Source: Oscillospiraceae bacterium (GTDB lineage Bacteria; Bacillota; Clostridia; Oscillospirales; Oscillospiraceae). From it: DNA of 43,049 nucleotides. Shown here piece by piece: positions 33,478-41,963 of this stretch (position 1 is its first letter; every line of letters starts with the position of its first letter). The notes under the pieces were generated by a model. The model was not told where the DNA came from, did no database searches, and saw nothing but the letters and a program-made list of their open reading frames with translations. The stretch covers positions 1 to 43,049 of the forward strand of contig JAFPWN010000040.1 of the NCBI GenBank assembly GCA_017412765.1, given 5' to 3'. Both the position numbers and the translations under genes were made by a program.

Positions 33478-35136
33478 ATGTATGAGCCGGATTTTCGCGC
33501 GCTCAGCCTGTATCAGATATGGATCCGCTCATTCTGCGACGGCAACGGCGACGGGATCGGCGACCTTATCGGCGTAGAATCAAAGCTTGAATATATAAAG
33601 AGTCTCGGCGTGGACGGAATATGGTTCAGCCCCATCTACCCCTCGCCGAACGCCGACTACGGCTACGACATCTCCGACTACCGCGCGATCCACCCGGATT
33701 ACGGCACGATGGAGGACTTCAGGCGCCTGCTCGACAAGGCTCACGCGCTCGGACTGAAGGTCATTCTCGACCTCGTCGTCAACCACACCTCCGACGAGCA
33801 CAGGTGGTTTCTCGAGAGCCGCAAAAGCCGCGATAACCCGTATTCCGACTACTATATCTGGCGCGATCCGCGCTTCAGGGGCGAGGAGAGACTGCCGCCG
33901 AACAACTGGTTTTCACAGTTCGAGGGGCTCGCGTGGGAGTACGCTCCGGAGCGTGGGCAGTATTATCTCCACGTCTTCGCGAAAAAGCAGCCCGACCTCA
34001 ATATGGACAATCCCCGCGTGCGCGAGGAGGTCAAGGGGATAATGCGCTTCTGGCTCGACATGGGCGTGGACGGCTTCCGCGAGGACGTCATAACCTACAT
34101 CTCAAAGCACCACGATCTGCCGGACGGCATACCGTTTCTGCCGGCGATAAACGGTCTGCGCTTCTATAAGGACGGGCCGAATCTCGTGAAGTACCTCAGA
34201 GAGTTCCGAGAGGTCGCAAGAGAGTACGGCGCCCTTCAGATAGGCGAAGCGCCGATGACGCCGGTCGATACAGCTCTGACGTACATTTCGGGCGATGACC
34301 GCGTGCTCGATATGATGATAGAGTTCGACACGATGTACGCCGACTGCCTCTTTACAGAGTACGTCCGTCTGCCGTTTTCGCTCCGCAGACTGAAGCGCGC
34401 CTTTTCTAAGTGGCAGTATAAGCTCCAGGGCAGGGCGTGGAACACGCTCTACCTTGAAAATCACGACCACCCGCGCGTGATCAGCCGCTACGGAAGCGAG
34501 AAAATGCGCCGCGAGAGCGGAAAGGCGCTCGCCGCGGCGTACATATTCCAGCAGGGCGTGCCCTTTATATATCAGGGGCAGGAGATAGGTATGCTGAACA
34601 TCGCGTTGCCGAGCATCGACGACTATATCGACGTCGCCTCGAAGAACAGCTACAACTCCATCTTTGCCTTCGAGTCTCCGGCGCGAAGACTCAGAAGGGT
34701 GCAGTACGGCTCGCGCGACTCCGCGAGAACGCCTATGCAGTGGACCTCGGGCGAAAACGCGGGCTTTACGACCGGCAAGCCGTGGTTTTATGTAAACCCG
34801 AACTACAAGGAGATAAACGCCGAGGAGGAGGAGCGCGACGAGGGCAGTATTCTGAACTTCTACCGCGCGTGCCTCGCGCTAAGAAAGGTCACTCCGGCGC
34901 TCCTCTACGGCGAGTACCGCGAGTACAAGCGGCTCTCCGGCAGAATATTTATGTACACGCGCTCTTACGAGGGCGAGCGTGTGCTTATAGTCGTGAGCTT
35001 TTCGGAAAAGAGGGTAAAGTACCGCCTGCCCCGCGCACTCAGAGGGGGAGAGGCTAAGCTCCTTCTCGGCTCCTATCGCGGCCGAGAAGCTCTGTGCGCT
35101 CTCAGACCCTACGAGGCGCAGGTGTGGAAATTGTAA
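33478..35136 (+). CDS. GH13 alpha-glucosidase, probably oligo-1,6-glucosidase type (GH13_31)
   Basis: 552 residues. Releases glucose from the non-reducing end of short alpha-glucosides. Seen: YQIWIRSFCDGNGDGIGDL at 12-30, DLVVNHTSDEH, QPDLNMDNP, nucleophile Asp203 in DGFREDVITYIS, acid/base Glu257 in LQIGEAPM, Asp330 in LENHDHPR and RTPMQW. Val204 after the nucleophile is the residue found in alpha-1,6-acting members, where maltases carry Ala or Thr, so isomaltose or panose is a likely substrate. Glu202 replaces the usual Met. No signal peptide. Start ATG 33478 has a weak ribosome site, suggesting coupling to the GT4 gene 4 bp upstream. Confidence 0.92.
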   Translation: MYEPDFRALSLYQIWIRSFCDGNGDGIGDLIGVESKLEYIKSLGVDGIWFSPIYPSPNADYGYDISDYRAIHPDYGTMEDFRRLLDKAHALGLKVILDLVVNHTSDEHRWFLESRKSRDNPYSDYYIWRDPRFRGEERLPPNNWFSQFEGLAWEYAPERGQYYLHVFAKKQPDLNMDNPRVREEVKGIMRFWLDMGVDGFREDVITYISKHHDLPDGIPFLPAINGLRFYKDGPNLVKYLREFREVAREYGALQIGEAPMTPVDTALTYISGDDRVLDMMIEFDTMYADCLFTEYVRLPFSLRRLKRAFSKWQYKLQGRAWNTLYLENHDHPRVISRYGSEKMRRESGKALAAAYIFQQGVPFIYQGQEIGMLNIALPSIDDYIDVASKNSYNSIFAFESPARRLRRVQYGSRDSARTPMQWTSGENAGFTTGKPWFYVNPNYKEINAEEEERDEGSILNFYRACLALRKVTPALLYGEYREYKRLSGRIFMYTRSYEGERVLIVVSFSEKRVKYRLPRALRGGEAKLLLGSYRGREALCALRPYEAQVWKL

Positions 35137-35252
35137 ACTGCGCCGCAATTGTCACACATAATTTGTTATATTGTACATTTATGACTAAAATAACATAACT
35201 CTGACTTGCAAATTGCACAAAACACCGCGTTTTTCTTTGGACACTATGTGCA

Positions 35253-35281
35253 TTGAAAAGTCGGCGCGTTGATGCTATAAT
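35253..35281 (+). promoter_or_regulatory. Promoter of the amylosucrase-PTS operon
   Basis: TTGAAA (35253-35258), 17 bp, TATAAT (35276-35281). A second possible promoter is TTGTTA (35163-35168), 17 bp, TAAAAT (35186-35191). The gap 35137-35357 is otherwise noncoding. Confidence 0.75.
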
Positions 35282-35301
35282 TTAATAAATTCCAAGAAAA
35301 G

Positions 35302-35336
35302 GCAAAGCCCGTTAATAGATGGTCTTTGCTTTTTTT
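35302..35336 (+). terminator. Leader terminator (attenuator) before the amylosucrase gene
   Basis: GCAAAG (35302-35307) pairs with CTTTGC (35324-35329), extended by CC/GG past a one-base bulge, followed by seven T (35330-35336). It lies between the promoter and the ribosome site AAAGGAG (35344-35350), the position of a transcription attenuator. No clear BglG/SacY-type antiterminator sequence was recognised. Confidence 0.6.
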
Positions 35337-35357
35337 GTGTCTGAAAGGAGAATTACC

Positions 35358-37202
35358 ATGCCTGATAAGACAAATTGGAGCGATGAGTTCCGTAAGAGAT
35401 TTGACCGCCATGAGGATGAGCTCAGATGGCTTTATTTTGAGCTTTACGGTGAAGACACCGAGGCTTACGAGTATTTCTGCAAGGTGCTGCGGGAGGCTTA
35501 TGAGGCTCGCCCCGACAGCCTTAAAAAGCTTGATCGTGACAGAGAGAAGCACCCGGACTGGTATCGCGGCCACGATCTTGTCGGTATGCTCGCTTACGTC
35601 AAGGCGTTTGCCGGAACGCTGAACGGCGTGCGGTCCAAGCTCGACTATATCGAGGAGGCGGGGGTGAATTACCTGCACCTGATGCCGCTTCTGGAGAGTC
35701 CCGAGGGCAGATCTGACGGCGGCTATGCCGTTTCGGACTTCCGCAAGGTGCAGCCCGAGCTTGGCACGATGGAGGATCTCTCGGCTCTCAGCGAGGACTG
35801 CCATAAGCGCGGCATTTCCGTCTGCCTCGACTTCGTTATGAACCACACCTCCGAGGATCACGAGTGGGCAAGGAGGGCAAGAGCGGGAGAAAAGGAGTAT
35901 CAGGACAGATATTTCTTCTTCGACGACTGGCGCATACCGAATGAGTATGAAAAGACCGTTCCGCAGGTGTTCCCGACCACGGCGCCCGGCAATTTCACGT
36001 GGTGCGACGAGGCAAAAAAGGTCGTAATGACCTGCTTCTATCCGTATCAGTGGGATCTGAACTATAAAAATCCCACCGTTATGAACGATATGACGGACAA
36101 TATGCTGAACCTCGCAAACCACGGCATCGACATTATCCGCCTCGACGCCGTTCCGTACATCTGGAAGGAGCTCGGCACCTCCTGCCGCAATCTTAAAGAG
36201 GTGCATTCGCTCGTCCGCATCATGCGAATGACCTGCGAGATCGTCTGCCCCGGAACGCTTCTTCTCGGCGAGGTAGTAATGGAGCCGTCGAAGGTAGTGC
36301 CGTATTTCGGCACGGTGGAAAAGCCGGAGTGCCACATGCTCTACAACGTAACAACGATGGCTACGACCTGGCACACGGTCGCAACGAAGGACGTTTCGCT
36401 TCTTAAGCACCAGCTCGCGCAGGTGTTCGCGCTTCCGAAGGACTACGTTTTTCTGAATTATCTCCGCTGCCACGACGATATCGGCTGGGGTCTTGACTAT
36501 CCGTATCTATGGCAGTTCGGAATGGAAGAGGTCAGCCACAAGCGTTTTCTGAACGATTACTTCACCGGCAAGTGGCAGGGCTCTGACTCCCGCGGCGAGC
36601 TGTATAACGACGACCCGAGGCTCGGAGACGCGCGTCTGTGCGGCACGACAGCCTCGCTCTGCGGCCTTGAGACCGCGAGAGCCGAGAAGGACGACGTCAA
36701 GGAGGAGTTTGCCGCGCGCTACGATATAATGCTCCACGCCTATATGTTCACGCTCTCGGGACTTCCCGTGCTCTACTCCGGCGACGAGATCGCAGAGACG
36801 AACGACTACGGCTACCACAACGAGCCCTTCAAGTGCGAGGACAGCCGCTGGCTGCACCGCGGCGATATGGATTGGAAGGCCGCCGAAAACCGCACCAAGC
36901 GCGGCACGGTCGAGAATACGGTTTTCGCCTCGCTCAGAAAGCTTGAAAAGCTCAGAGCAAGGCACAGCGTGTTCGACGGCTCCGCCGATACGTGGGTCGT
37001 GGAGACCGGCGACCCCGCCGTTCTCGGGATAGGCAGATGGAAGGATGGGCAGAAGCTCATCGCGCTCTTCAATTTTTCAAAGAGCCTCAAGACTGTGAAG
37101 ATAGGCGAGCGCGGCGAGTTTACCGACCTTATGACGAATAAAAAGCGCGGCGCCATGAGCGTTACGCTCAGACCCGGCGACTTCGCGTGGCTTCTGGGGT
37201 GA
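35358..37202 (+). CDS. Amylosucrase-like GH13_4 enzyme
   Basis: 614 residues from ATG 35358 (AAAGGAG upstream), close to Neisseria amylosucrase (636). Amylosucrase uses sucrose to add glucosyl units to an alpha-1,4-glucan and frees fructose. The amylosucrase N-terminal helical domain is present (residues 1-85), then LHLMPLLESPEGRSDGGYAV, DFVMNHTSEDHEWA, FYPYQWDLNYKNP, nucleophile Asp263 in IDIIRLDAVPYIWK, GTSCRNLKEVHSL, acid/base Glu305 in LLLGEVVMEP and RCHDDIGWG at 370-378 with the third carboxylate. These motifs follow amylosucrase rather than sucrose phosphorylase or alpha-glucosidase. No signal peptide: intracellular. It heads an operon with HAD, PTS, HPr, EI and fructokinase genes; the partner enzymes support sucrose as substrate. 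Sucrose hydrolase activity (GH13_4 relatives) is the main alternative. Confidence 0.88.
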   Translation: MPDKTNWSDEFRKRFDRHEDELRWLYFELYGEDTEAYEYFCKVLREAYEARPDSLKKLDRDREKHPDWYRGHDLVGMLAYVKAFAGTLNGVRSKLDYIEEAGVNYLHLMPLLESPEGRSDGGYAVSDFRKVQPELGTMEDLSALSEDCHKRGISVCLDFVMNHTSEDHEWARRARAGEKEYQDRYFFFDDWRIPNEYEKTVPQVFPTTAPGNFTWCDEAKKVVMTCFYPYQWDLNYKNPTVMNDMTDNMLNLANHGIDIIRLDAVPYIWKELGTSCRNLKEVHSLVRIMRMTCEIVCPGTLLLGEVVMEPSKVVPYFGTVEKPECHMLYNVTTMATTWHTVATKDVSLLKHQLAQVFALPKDYVFLNYLRCHDDIGWGLDYPYLWQFGMEEVSHKRFLNDYFTGKWQGSDSRGELYNDDPRLGDARLCGTTASLCGLETARAEKDDVKEEFAARYDIMLHAYMFTLSGLPVLYSGDEIAETNDYGYHNEPFKCEDSRWLHRGDMDWKAAENRTKRGTVENTVFASLRKLEKLRARHSVFDGSADTWVVETGDPAVLGIGRWKDGQKLIALFNFSKSLKTVKIGERGEFTDLMTNKKRGAMSVTLRPGDFAWLLG

Positions 37203-37206
37203 TGGG

Positions 37207-38031
37207 ATGGAGAAAAAACTAATTTTCCTCGACATCGACGGCACGCTGACCGTTGCGGGCTCGAATGACCCGCCGGAGAGCGCTGTTCGCGCGATAAAGA
37301 AAGCGCAGCAAAACGGACACAAGGTCTTTCTCTGCACCGGGCGCAACCTCGACATGCTCTCTCCGCTCCTGCGCTTCGGCTTTGACGGCGTGGTCGCCTC
37401 GGCGGGAGGCTACGTCACCGCCGGCGACGAGGTGCTGTTCGACTGCCCGATGACGGACGTTCAGCTCGAAAAAGCCATGCGCCTACTCGGTGAGAACGGC
37501 GTTTTCAGAACGATCGAGGCAAAGGACGCCACCTTCGGTGACGAAAACCTCGGCGATTTTCTTGCAAACGCCGGCGAGGGCAACAGCGAGCTCATGCGCT
37601 GGAGAAGGACTCTCGCGCAGGAGCTGAATATCAGGCCGATGGCGGAATACGACGGCAGACCGATATACAAGGTTGTTATCATGTGCCTCGAGTGGAGCCA
37701 GCTCGAGCCTGCCAAGCGCGAGCTTGAGGGGGAGTTTGACTTCTGTATTCAGGATCTTGCCGCCCGCGGCTGCCTCAACGGCGAGCTGATAAACCGCCGC
37801 TTCAGCAAGGGCACAGGAGTTCGCCTCGCCGCTGATAAGCTCGGCTTCGATATTGCCGACACCGTCGGCTTCGGCGACAGTATGAACGACCTCGAGATGA
37901 TAAAGTCGGTCGGCACGAGTGTGTGCATGGCAAACGGCTCGCCGCAGCTCAAGGAAATTTCGGATATCGTCTGTCCCTCCGTTGAGGAGGACGGATTATA
38001 TAAAGCGTTTACCGACCTGAAATTAATTTAA
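37207..38031 (+). CDS. HAD-superfamily phosphatase (Cof type), candidate sucrose-6-phosphate phosphatase
   Basis: 274 residues, HAD subfamily IIB. Motif I FLDIDGTL with Asp9 and Asp11, motif II CTGR, lysine of motif III in RFSKGTGV and motif IV GFGDSMNDLEM. Cof-type enzymes dephosphorylate sugar phosphates in the cytoplasm. It sits 4 bp after the amylosucrase and 20 bp before the sucrose-type PTS permease. Because PTS uptake yields sucrose-6-phosphate and amylosucrase needs free sucrose, the simplest role is removal of that phosphate; this is inference from context. It could instead be a general sugar-phosphate phosphatase. Confidence 0.9.
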   Translation: MEKKLIFLDIDGTLTVAGSNDPPESAVRAIKKAQQNGHKVFLCTGRNLDMLSPLLRFGFDGVVASAGGYVTAGDEVLFDCPMTDVQLEKAMRLLGENGVFRTIEAKDATFGDENLGDFLANAGEGNSELMRWRRTLAQELNIRPMAEYDGRPIYKVVIMCLEWSQLEPAKRELEGEFDFCIQDLAARGCLNGELINRRFSKGTGVRLAADKLGFDIADTVGFGDSMNDLEMIKSVGTSVCMANGSPQLKEISDIVCPSVEEDGLYKAFTDLKLI

Positions 38032-38051
38032 AAAAGGAGATATAAGTAAGT

Positions 38052-39935
38052 ATGGCACTCGACTACCGCAAATGCGCCGAGGAGATTTTTTCTCACCTCG
38101 GCGGGCGCGACAACATCATCAGCGCGGCACACTGCGCCACGCGCCTGCGCCTTGTTATCGCGGATAATTCCAAGATCGACAAGGAAGCCCTCGAAAACGT
38201 AGAGGGCGTAAAGGGACTGTTCGATTCCAACGGTCAGCTCCAGCTCATCATCGGCACCGGCACCGTAAACAAGGTCTACGACGAATTTCTCGCCGTCACC
38301 GGCATGACCGCCGCCACGAAGGACGAGGTAAAGCAGGCCGCCGCTTCCAAGATGCCGCTCTGGAAGAAGATCCTCAAGACGCCCGGCGACGTTTTCGTAC
38401 CTATTCTCCCCGCGATCGTAGCCTCCGGCCTTATGATGGGCATCGTCGAGGCTATCCCGAAGTTCGCTCCCGCGTTCGGTCAGACCGACTGGTTCTCTTT
38501 CCTTGACCTCGTAGCAAACACCGCGTTCGCGCTCCTTCCCGTGCTTGTAGCTATCTCCGCCGCGAGAGTTTTCGGCGGCAATATCTTCCTCGGCGCCGTT
38601 ATCGGTTTGATGATGGTTCACCCTGCGCTCATAAACGCCTGGACGGTCAGCAGTTATGTCGGCGAAATTCCGACCTGGTCGATCTTCTTCTATCCGATAC
38701 AGCAGGTCGGCTATCAGGGTCACGTTATCCCGGTAATATTGGCGGTTCTCCTGATGAGCACCATCGAAAAGTGGCTGCATAAGCACGTTCCCGAGATGAT
38801 CGACCTCTTCGTTACTCCGCTCGTCACCGTAGTCTGCACCGCTTACCTCACCTTCACCGTTATCGGCCCCGTGTTCTCCGTGTTTGAGAACTGGGTGCTC
38901 GCCGGCGCTCAGGCGCTGATCACAGTCGGCTTCGGCCTCGGCGCCGCGGTCATGGGCGCGATCTATCCGCTTACCGTCGTCATGGGACTTCACCACATGT
39001 ACAACGTCATCGAGGCGGGCATGATCTCCTCCACCGGCGTAAATACGTGGATGCCCATCGCCACCGCTGCGAATATCGCGCAGTTCGGCGCCTGCCTCGC
39101 GGTCGCGCTCAAGTGCAGGAATCAGAAGACGAAGTCCGTAGCGCTCCCGTCCTCGCTCTCCGCCTCTCTCGGCATCACCGAGCCTGCCATTTTCGGTATC
39201 AATTTCCGCTTCATGAAGCCCTTTATCGCCGGTATGATCGGCGGCGCCGTCGGCTCCCTCTTTGCCTCGTGGATGACCGGTACCGATATGAACGGTAACG
39301 TAGTCAAGTTCGGCGCCACCACTTACGGCGTGACCGGTATCCCCGGCATACCCGCTATCAACAATATCCCGATGTATCTTCTCCTTATGCTCATCTCCGC
39401 CGGCGTTGCGTTTGCAATCACCTGGTTCATCTGGAACGAGGATGAGCCGAAAAAGCAGACTGCAAACGGCGCGCCCGCAGCAAAGACCGAAGCCAAGGCG
39501 CCGGCCGCGAGCGTTATCCGCTGCGCCGCAGGCGAGCTTATCCAGCCCACTCCAGGCAAGGTCATCGCGCGCGAGAATATCCCCGACGCGACCTTTGCTG
39601 ACGGCATCCTCGGCGACGGAGTCGGCATAGAGCCGTCTGAGGGCGTCGTCTATGCCCCGTTTGACGGCGAGGTCACGAGCGTTTTCGACACGAAGCACGC
39701 CATTACCCTCGAAAAGAACGGCATGGAGGTCCTCATCCACGTCGGTGTCAACACCGTCAACATGAACGGCGAAGGCTTTGAGGCGTTCGTTAAGGAGGGA
39801 GACACCGTCAAGGCGGGACAGAAGCTACTCACCTTCGATTCCGCGAAGATCAAGGCCGCCGGTTATTCCGACTGCGTGGTCGTTCTTCTCACAAACGCGG
39901 AAGAGCTCGAAAAAGTAGAATGCGGTATTAAATAA
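38052..39935 (+). CDS. PTS EIIBCA permease, sucrose/beta-glucoside family, probably sucrose-specific
   Basis: 627 residues in the order B-C-A. EIIB at 1-85 with phosphorylated Cys28 in AAHCATRLRLV; EIIC about 105-450 with ~10 membrane segments, including GLHHMYNVIEAGMI and SLGITEPAIFGINFRF; a Pro/Ala-rich linker, then EIIA of the glucose type from about 495 with His563 in EVLIHVGVNTV (phosphate-carrying) and His549 in TKHAITL. It imports and phosphorylates a disaccharide using phosphate from HPr. Closest in pattern to ScrA/SacP sucrose permeases; trehalose-type is the alternative. Amylosucrase and fructokinase in the same operon favour sucrose. Confidence 0.9.
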   Translation: MALDYRKCAEEIFSHLGGRDNIISAAHCATRLRLVIADNSKIDKEALENVEGVKGLFDSNGQLQLIIGTGTVNKVYDEFLAVTGMTAATKDEVKQAAASKMPLWKKILKTPGDVFVPILPAIVASGLMMGIVEAIPKFAPAFGQTDWFSFLDLVANTAFALLPVLVAISAARVFGGNIFLGAVIGLMMVHPALINAWTVSSYVGEIPTWSIFFYPIQQVGYQGHVIPVILAVLLMSTIEKWLHKHVPEMIDLFVTPLVTVVCTAYLTFTVIGPVFSVFENWVLAGAQALITVGFGLGAAVMGAIYPLTVVMGLHHMYNVIEAGMISSTGVNTWMPIATAANIAQFGACLAVALKCRNQKTKSVALPSSLSASLGITEPAIFGINFRFMKPFIAGMIGGAVGSLFASWMTGTDMNGNVVKFGATTYGVTGIPGIPAINNIPMYLLLMLISAGVAFAITWFIWNEDEPKKQTANGAPAAKTEAKAPAASVIRCAAGELIQPTPGKVIARENIPDATFADGILGDGVGIEPSEGVVYAPFDGEVTSVFDTKHAITLEKNGMEVLIHVGVNTVNMNGEGFEAFVKEGDTVKAGQKLLTFDSAKIKAAGYSDCVVVLLTNAEELEKVECGIK

Positions 39936-39953
39936 TCCAAAGGAGATAATAAT

Positions 39954-40214
39954 ATGAAATCATTTGAGTACACCATCACCGATCCCGTCGGCATCCACGC
40001 CCGCCCCGCAGGAATACTCGTCAAGGAAGTAAAGGGATTTGCCGGCTCCACCGTCACCATTCAGAAGGGCGAGAAGAGCGTCAACGCGCTCAAGCTCATG
40101 GCTCTCATGCAGATGGGCATAAAGCAGGGCGACACCGTCACCGTTTCCGTCGAGGGCGGCGATGAGGAGGCTGTCTGCGCCGCGCTCGAGAGCTTCTTCA
40201 AGGCAAATCTGTAA
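39954..40214 (+). CDS. ptsH: HPr phosphocarrier protein, without regulatory Ser46
   Basis: 86 residues. Active-site His15 in VGIHARPAG is present, so it can pass phosphate from Enzyme I to the EIIA domain. The site that in Gram-positive HPr reads N-L-K-S-I-M, with Ser46 phosphorylated by HPr kinase, here reads N-A-L-K-L-M: lysine stands in place of Ser46. It therefore probably cannot take part in CcpA/HprK catabolite repression through that residue. AAAGGAGA upstream, 18 bp after the EII gene. Confidence 0.95.
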   Translation: MKSFEYTITDPVGIHARPAGILVKEVKGFAGSTVTIQKGEKSVNALKLMALMQMGIKQGDTVTVSVEGGDEEAVCAALESFFKANL

Positions 40215-40226
40215 CTAAAACCGCAT

Positions 40227-40259
40227 ACAAAACGGCTGCCGTAATGACAGCCGTTTTGT
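40227..40259 (+). terminator. Intercistronic hairpin between ptsH and ptsI
   Basis: ACAAAACGGCTG and CAGCCGTTTTGT form a perfect 12-bp stem with a 9-nt loop; the right arm ends in TTTTGT. It probably acts as a partial terminator or 3'-end stabiliser, giving more HPr than Enzyme I. Confidence 0.75.
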
Positions 40260-40283
40260 CGATTGATGAAAGGAGAAAAACCC

Positions 40284-41963
40284 ATGATTTCCATTCAGGG
40301 AAAGGGCGTTTCCACCGGCGTGGCAGTCGGCCCTCTGTACTTCTACCGCCGCGCAAAGAGTGAGATCACCCGCGCCGCCGTATCTGATACCGAAGCGGAG
40401 TGGGCGCGCTTCAAGGCTGCCCAGGAGAAGGCAATAGCCGAGCTTAACGCTCTCGCTGAGAAGGCGAGAGCAGAGGCGGGCGACGAGGCCGAGATGCTCT
40501 TCGAGACCCACGCGATGATGGTCGAGGATATGGACTATGAGGAGGCTATCGAGGCGGGCATTAAGGAGTCCGCGCTCAATGCCGAGGCTGCGGTCTCCGA
40601 CGCCGGCGAAATGCAGGCTGCCGCCTTCTCCGCTATGGACGACGATTATTTCAGGGCTCGCGCAGCCGACGTCAAGGACATCTCCGCCCGCCTTATCGGA
40701 ATACTCTCCGGCGCGGTCGAAGGAGGCATCGACTCCGACGTACCGGTAGTCCTCGCGTCCGACGATCTTGCGCCGAGCGAGACCGTTCAGCTCGATAAAT
40801 CCAAAATCCTCGGCTTCGTGACAAGCGGCGGCTCCGGCTCGAGCCACACCGCCATTCTCGCCCGCACGATGGGAATTCCCGCCATCATCGGAGTCGGCGA
40901 TAAGCTGAAAGCTGAATACGAGGGGCGCGAGGTCGCCATTGACGGCGGCACCGGCGCCGTTGTCATAGAGCCGGACGAGGCTACAAGAGCGCAGATGATA
41001 GCAAAGCGCACAGAGCTTCTGAAGCGCCAGGCGCTATTGAACGAGCTGAAGGGCAAGCCCAACGAAACGAAGGACGGCCAGCGTATCCGCGTCTACTGCA
41101 ACATCGGCTCTCCGGAGGACGTTCACGCCGTTCTCGAAAACGACGGCGGCGGAATCGGACTCTTCCGAAGTGAGTTCCTCTACCTCGAGTGCGACGATTA
41201 TCCCACCGAGGACTATCAGTTCGAGGCGTACAAAAAGGTGCTCTCCGATATGGGCGACAAGGAGGTCGTCATCCGCACGCTCGACATCGGCGCCGACAAG
41301 CAGATAGGCTACTTCAATCTCCCGAAGGAGGAGAATCCGGCGCTCGGCAACCGCGCCCTGCGAATCTGCCTCAACCGCCCGGAGATATTCAAGACACAGC
41401 TCCGCGCGCTTTACAGAGCCTCGGCATACGGCCACCTCTGCATAATGTTCCCGATGGTCACCTCCGTCTGGGAGGTCAGAGAGGCGAAGAAGCTCATCGA
41501 GGTCGTCAAAAAGGAGCTGACCGCCGAGGGGATCCCCTACGCCGAGGACGTTCAGGTCGGCATCATGATCGAAACGCCCGCCGCCGCCGTCATCTCCGAC
41601 AGGCTTGCCAGGGAGGTAGACTTCTTCTCCTGCGGCACAAATGACCTCACGCAGTACACTCTCGCCTGCGATAGACAGAATAACGATCTCGGCCGCTTCT
41701 TCAACCCCCACCATCCGGCTGTCATCAGGCTTCTCAAGATGGTCTGCGACAACGCGCATAAGAACGGGATCTGGGTCGGAATCTGCGGCGAGCTCGGCGC
41801 TGACCTCGAGCTTACGGAGACCTTCCTCTCCATCGGCATCGACGAGCTTTCCGTATCCCCGAGAAGCGTTCTTCCGCTCCGCCGGAAGATACGCGAGACC
41901 GACGTGCGCGCCGTGCGAGAGAAGTGCATAGCAGACCTCATGAGCGACGAGTACAGACTATGA
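40284..41963 (+). CDS. ptsI: PTS Enzyme I (PEP-protein phosphotransferase)
   Basis: 559 residues from ATG 40284 (AAAGGAG upstream; an earlier in-frame ATG at 40263 lies before that site). Takes phosphate from PEP to its own His and passes it to HPr. Active His188 in TSGGSGSSHTAILARTMGIP, then the PEP barrel with GIGLFRSEFLYL, GADKQIGYFNLPKEENPALG, FSCGTNDLTQYTLACDR and GICGELGAD. Slightly shorter than the usual ~570. Its stop overlaps the fructokinase start (ATGA). General PTS genes inside a sugar-specific operon suggest a PTS that serves mainly this sugar. Confidence 0.97.
   Translation: MISIQGKGVSTGVAVGPLYFYRRAKSEITRAAVSDTEAEWARFKAAQEKAIAELNALAEKARAEAGDEAEMLFETHAMMVEDMDYEEAIEAGIKESALNAEAAVSDAGEMQAAAFSAMDDDYFRARAADVKDISARLIGILSGAVEGGIDSDVPVVLASDDLAPSETVQLDKSKILGFVTSGGSGSSHTAILARTMGIPAIIGVGDKLKAEYEGREVAIDGGTGAVVIEPDEATRAQMIAKRTELLKRQALLNELKGKPNETKDGQRIRVYCNIGSPEDVHAVLENDGGGIGLFRSEFLYLECDDYPTEDYQFEAYKKVLSDMGDKEVVIRTLDIGADKQIGYFNLPKEENPALGNRALRICLNRPEIFKTQLRALYRASAYGHLCIMFPMVTSVWEVREAKKLIEVVKKELTAEGIPYAEDVQVGIMIETPAAAVISDRLAREVDFFSCGTNDLTQYTLACDRQNNDLGRFFNPHHPAVIRLLKMVCDNAHKNGIWVGICGELGADLELTETFLSIGIDELSVSPRSVLPLRRKIRETDVRAVREKCIADLMSDEYRL

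Noticed and set aside
34300-35357. CcpA-type cre sites near the sugar operons
   Set aside because: No convincing TGWNANCGNTNWCA-like palindrome was seen by eye in the promoter regions; a matrix search would be needed to exclude weak sites.
38028-39740. 570-codon open frame on the minus strand opposite the PTS EIIBCA gene
   Set aside because: It is a shadow of the GC-rich coding strand: low-complexity Gly/Asp/Arg-rich product, no recognisable family and the opposite strand is a clear PTS permease.
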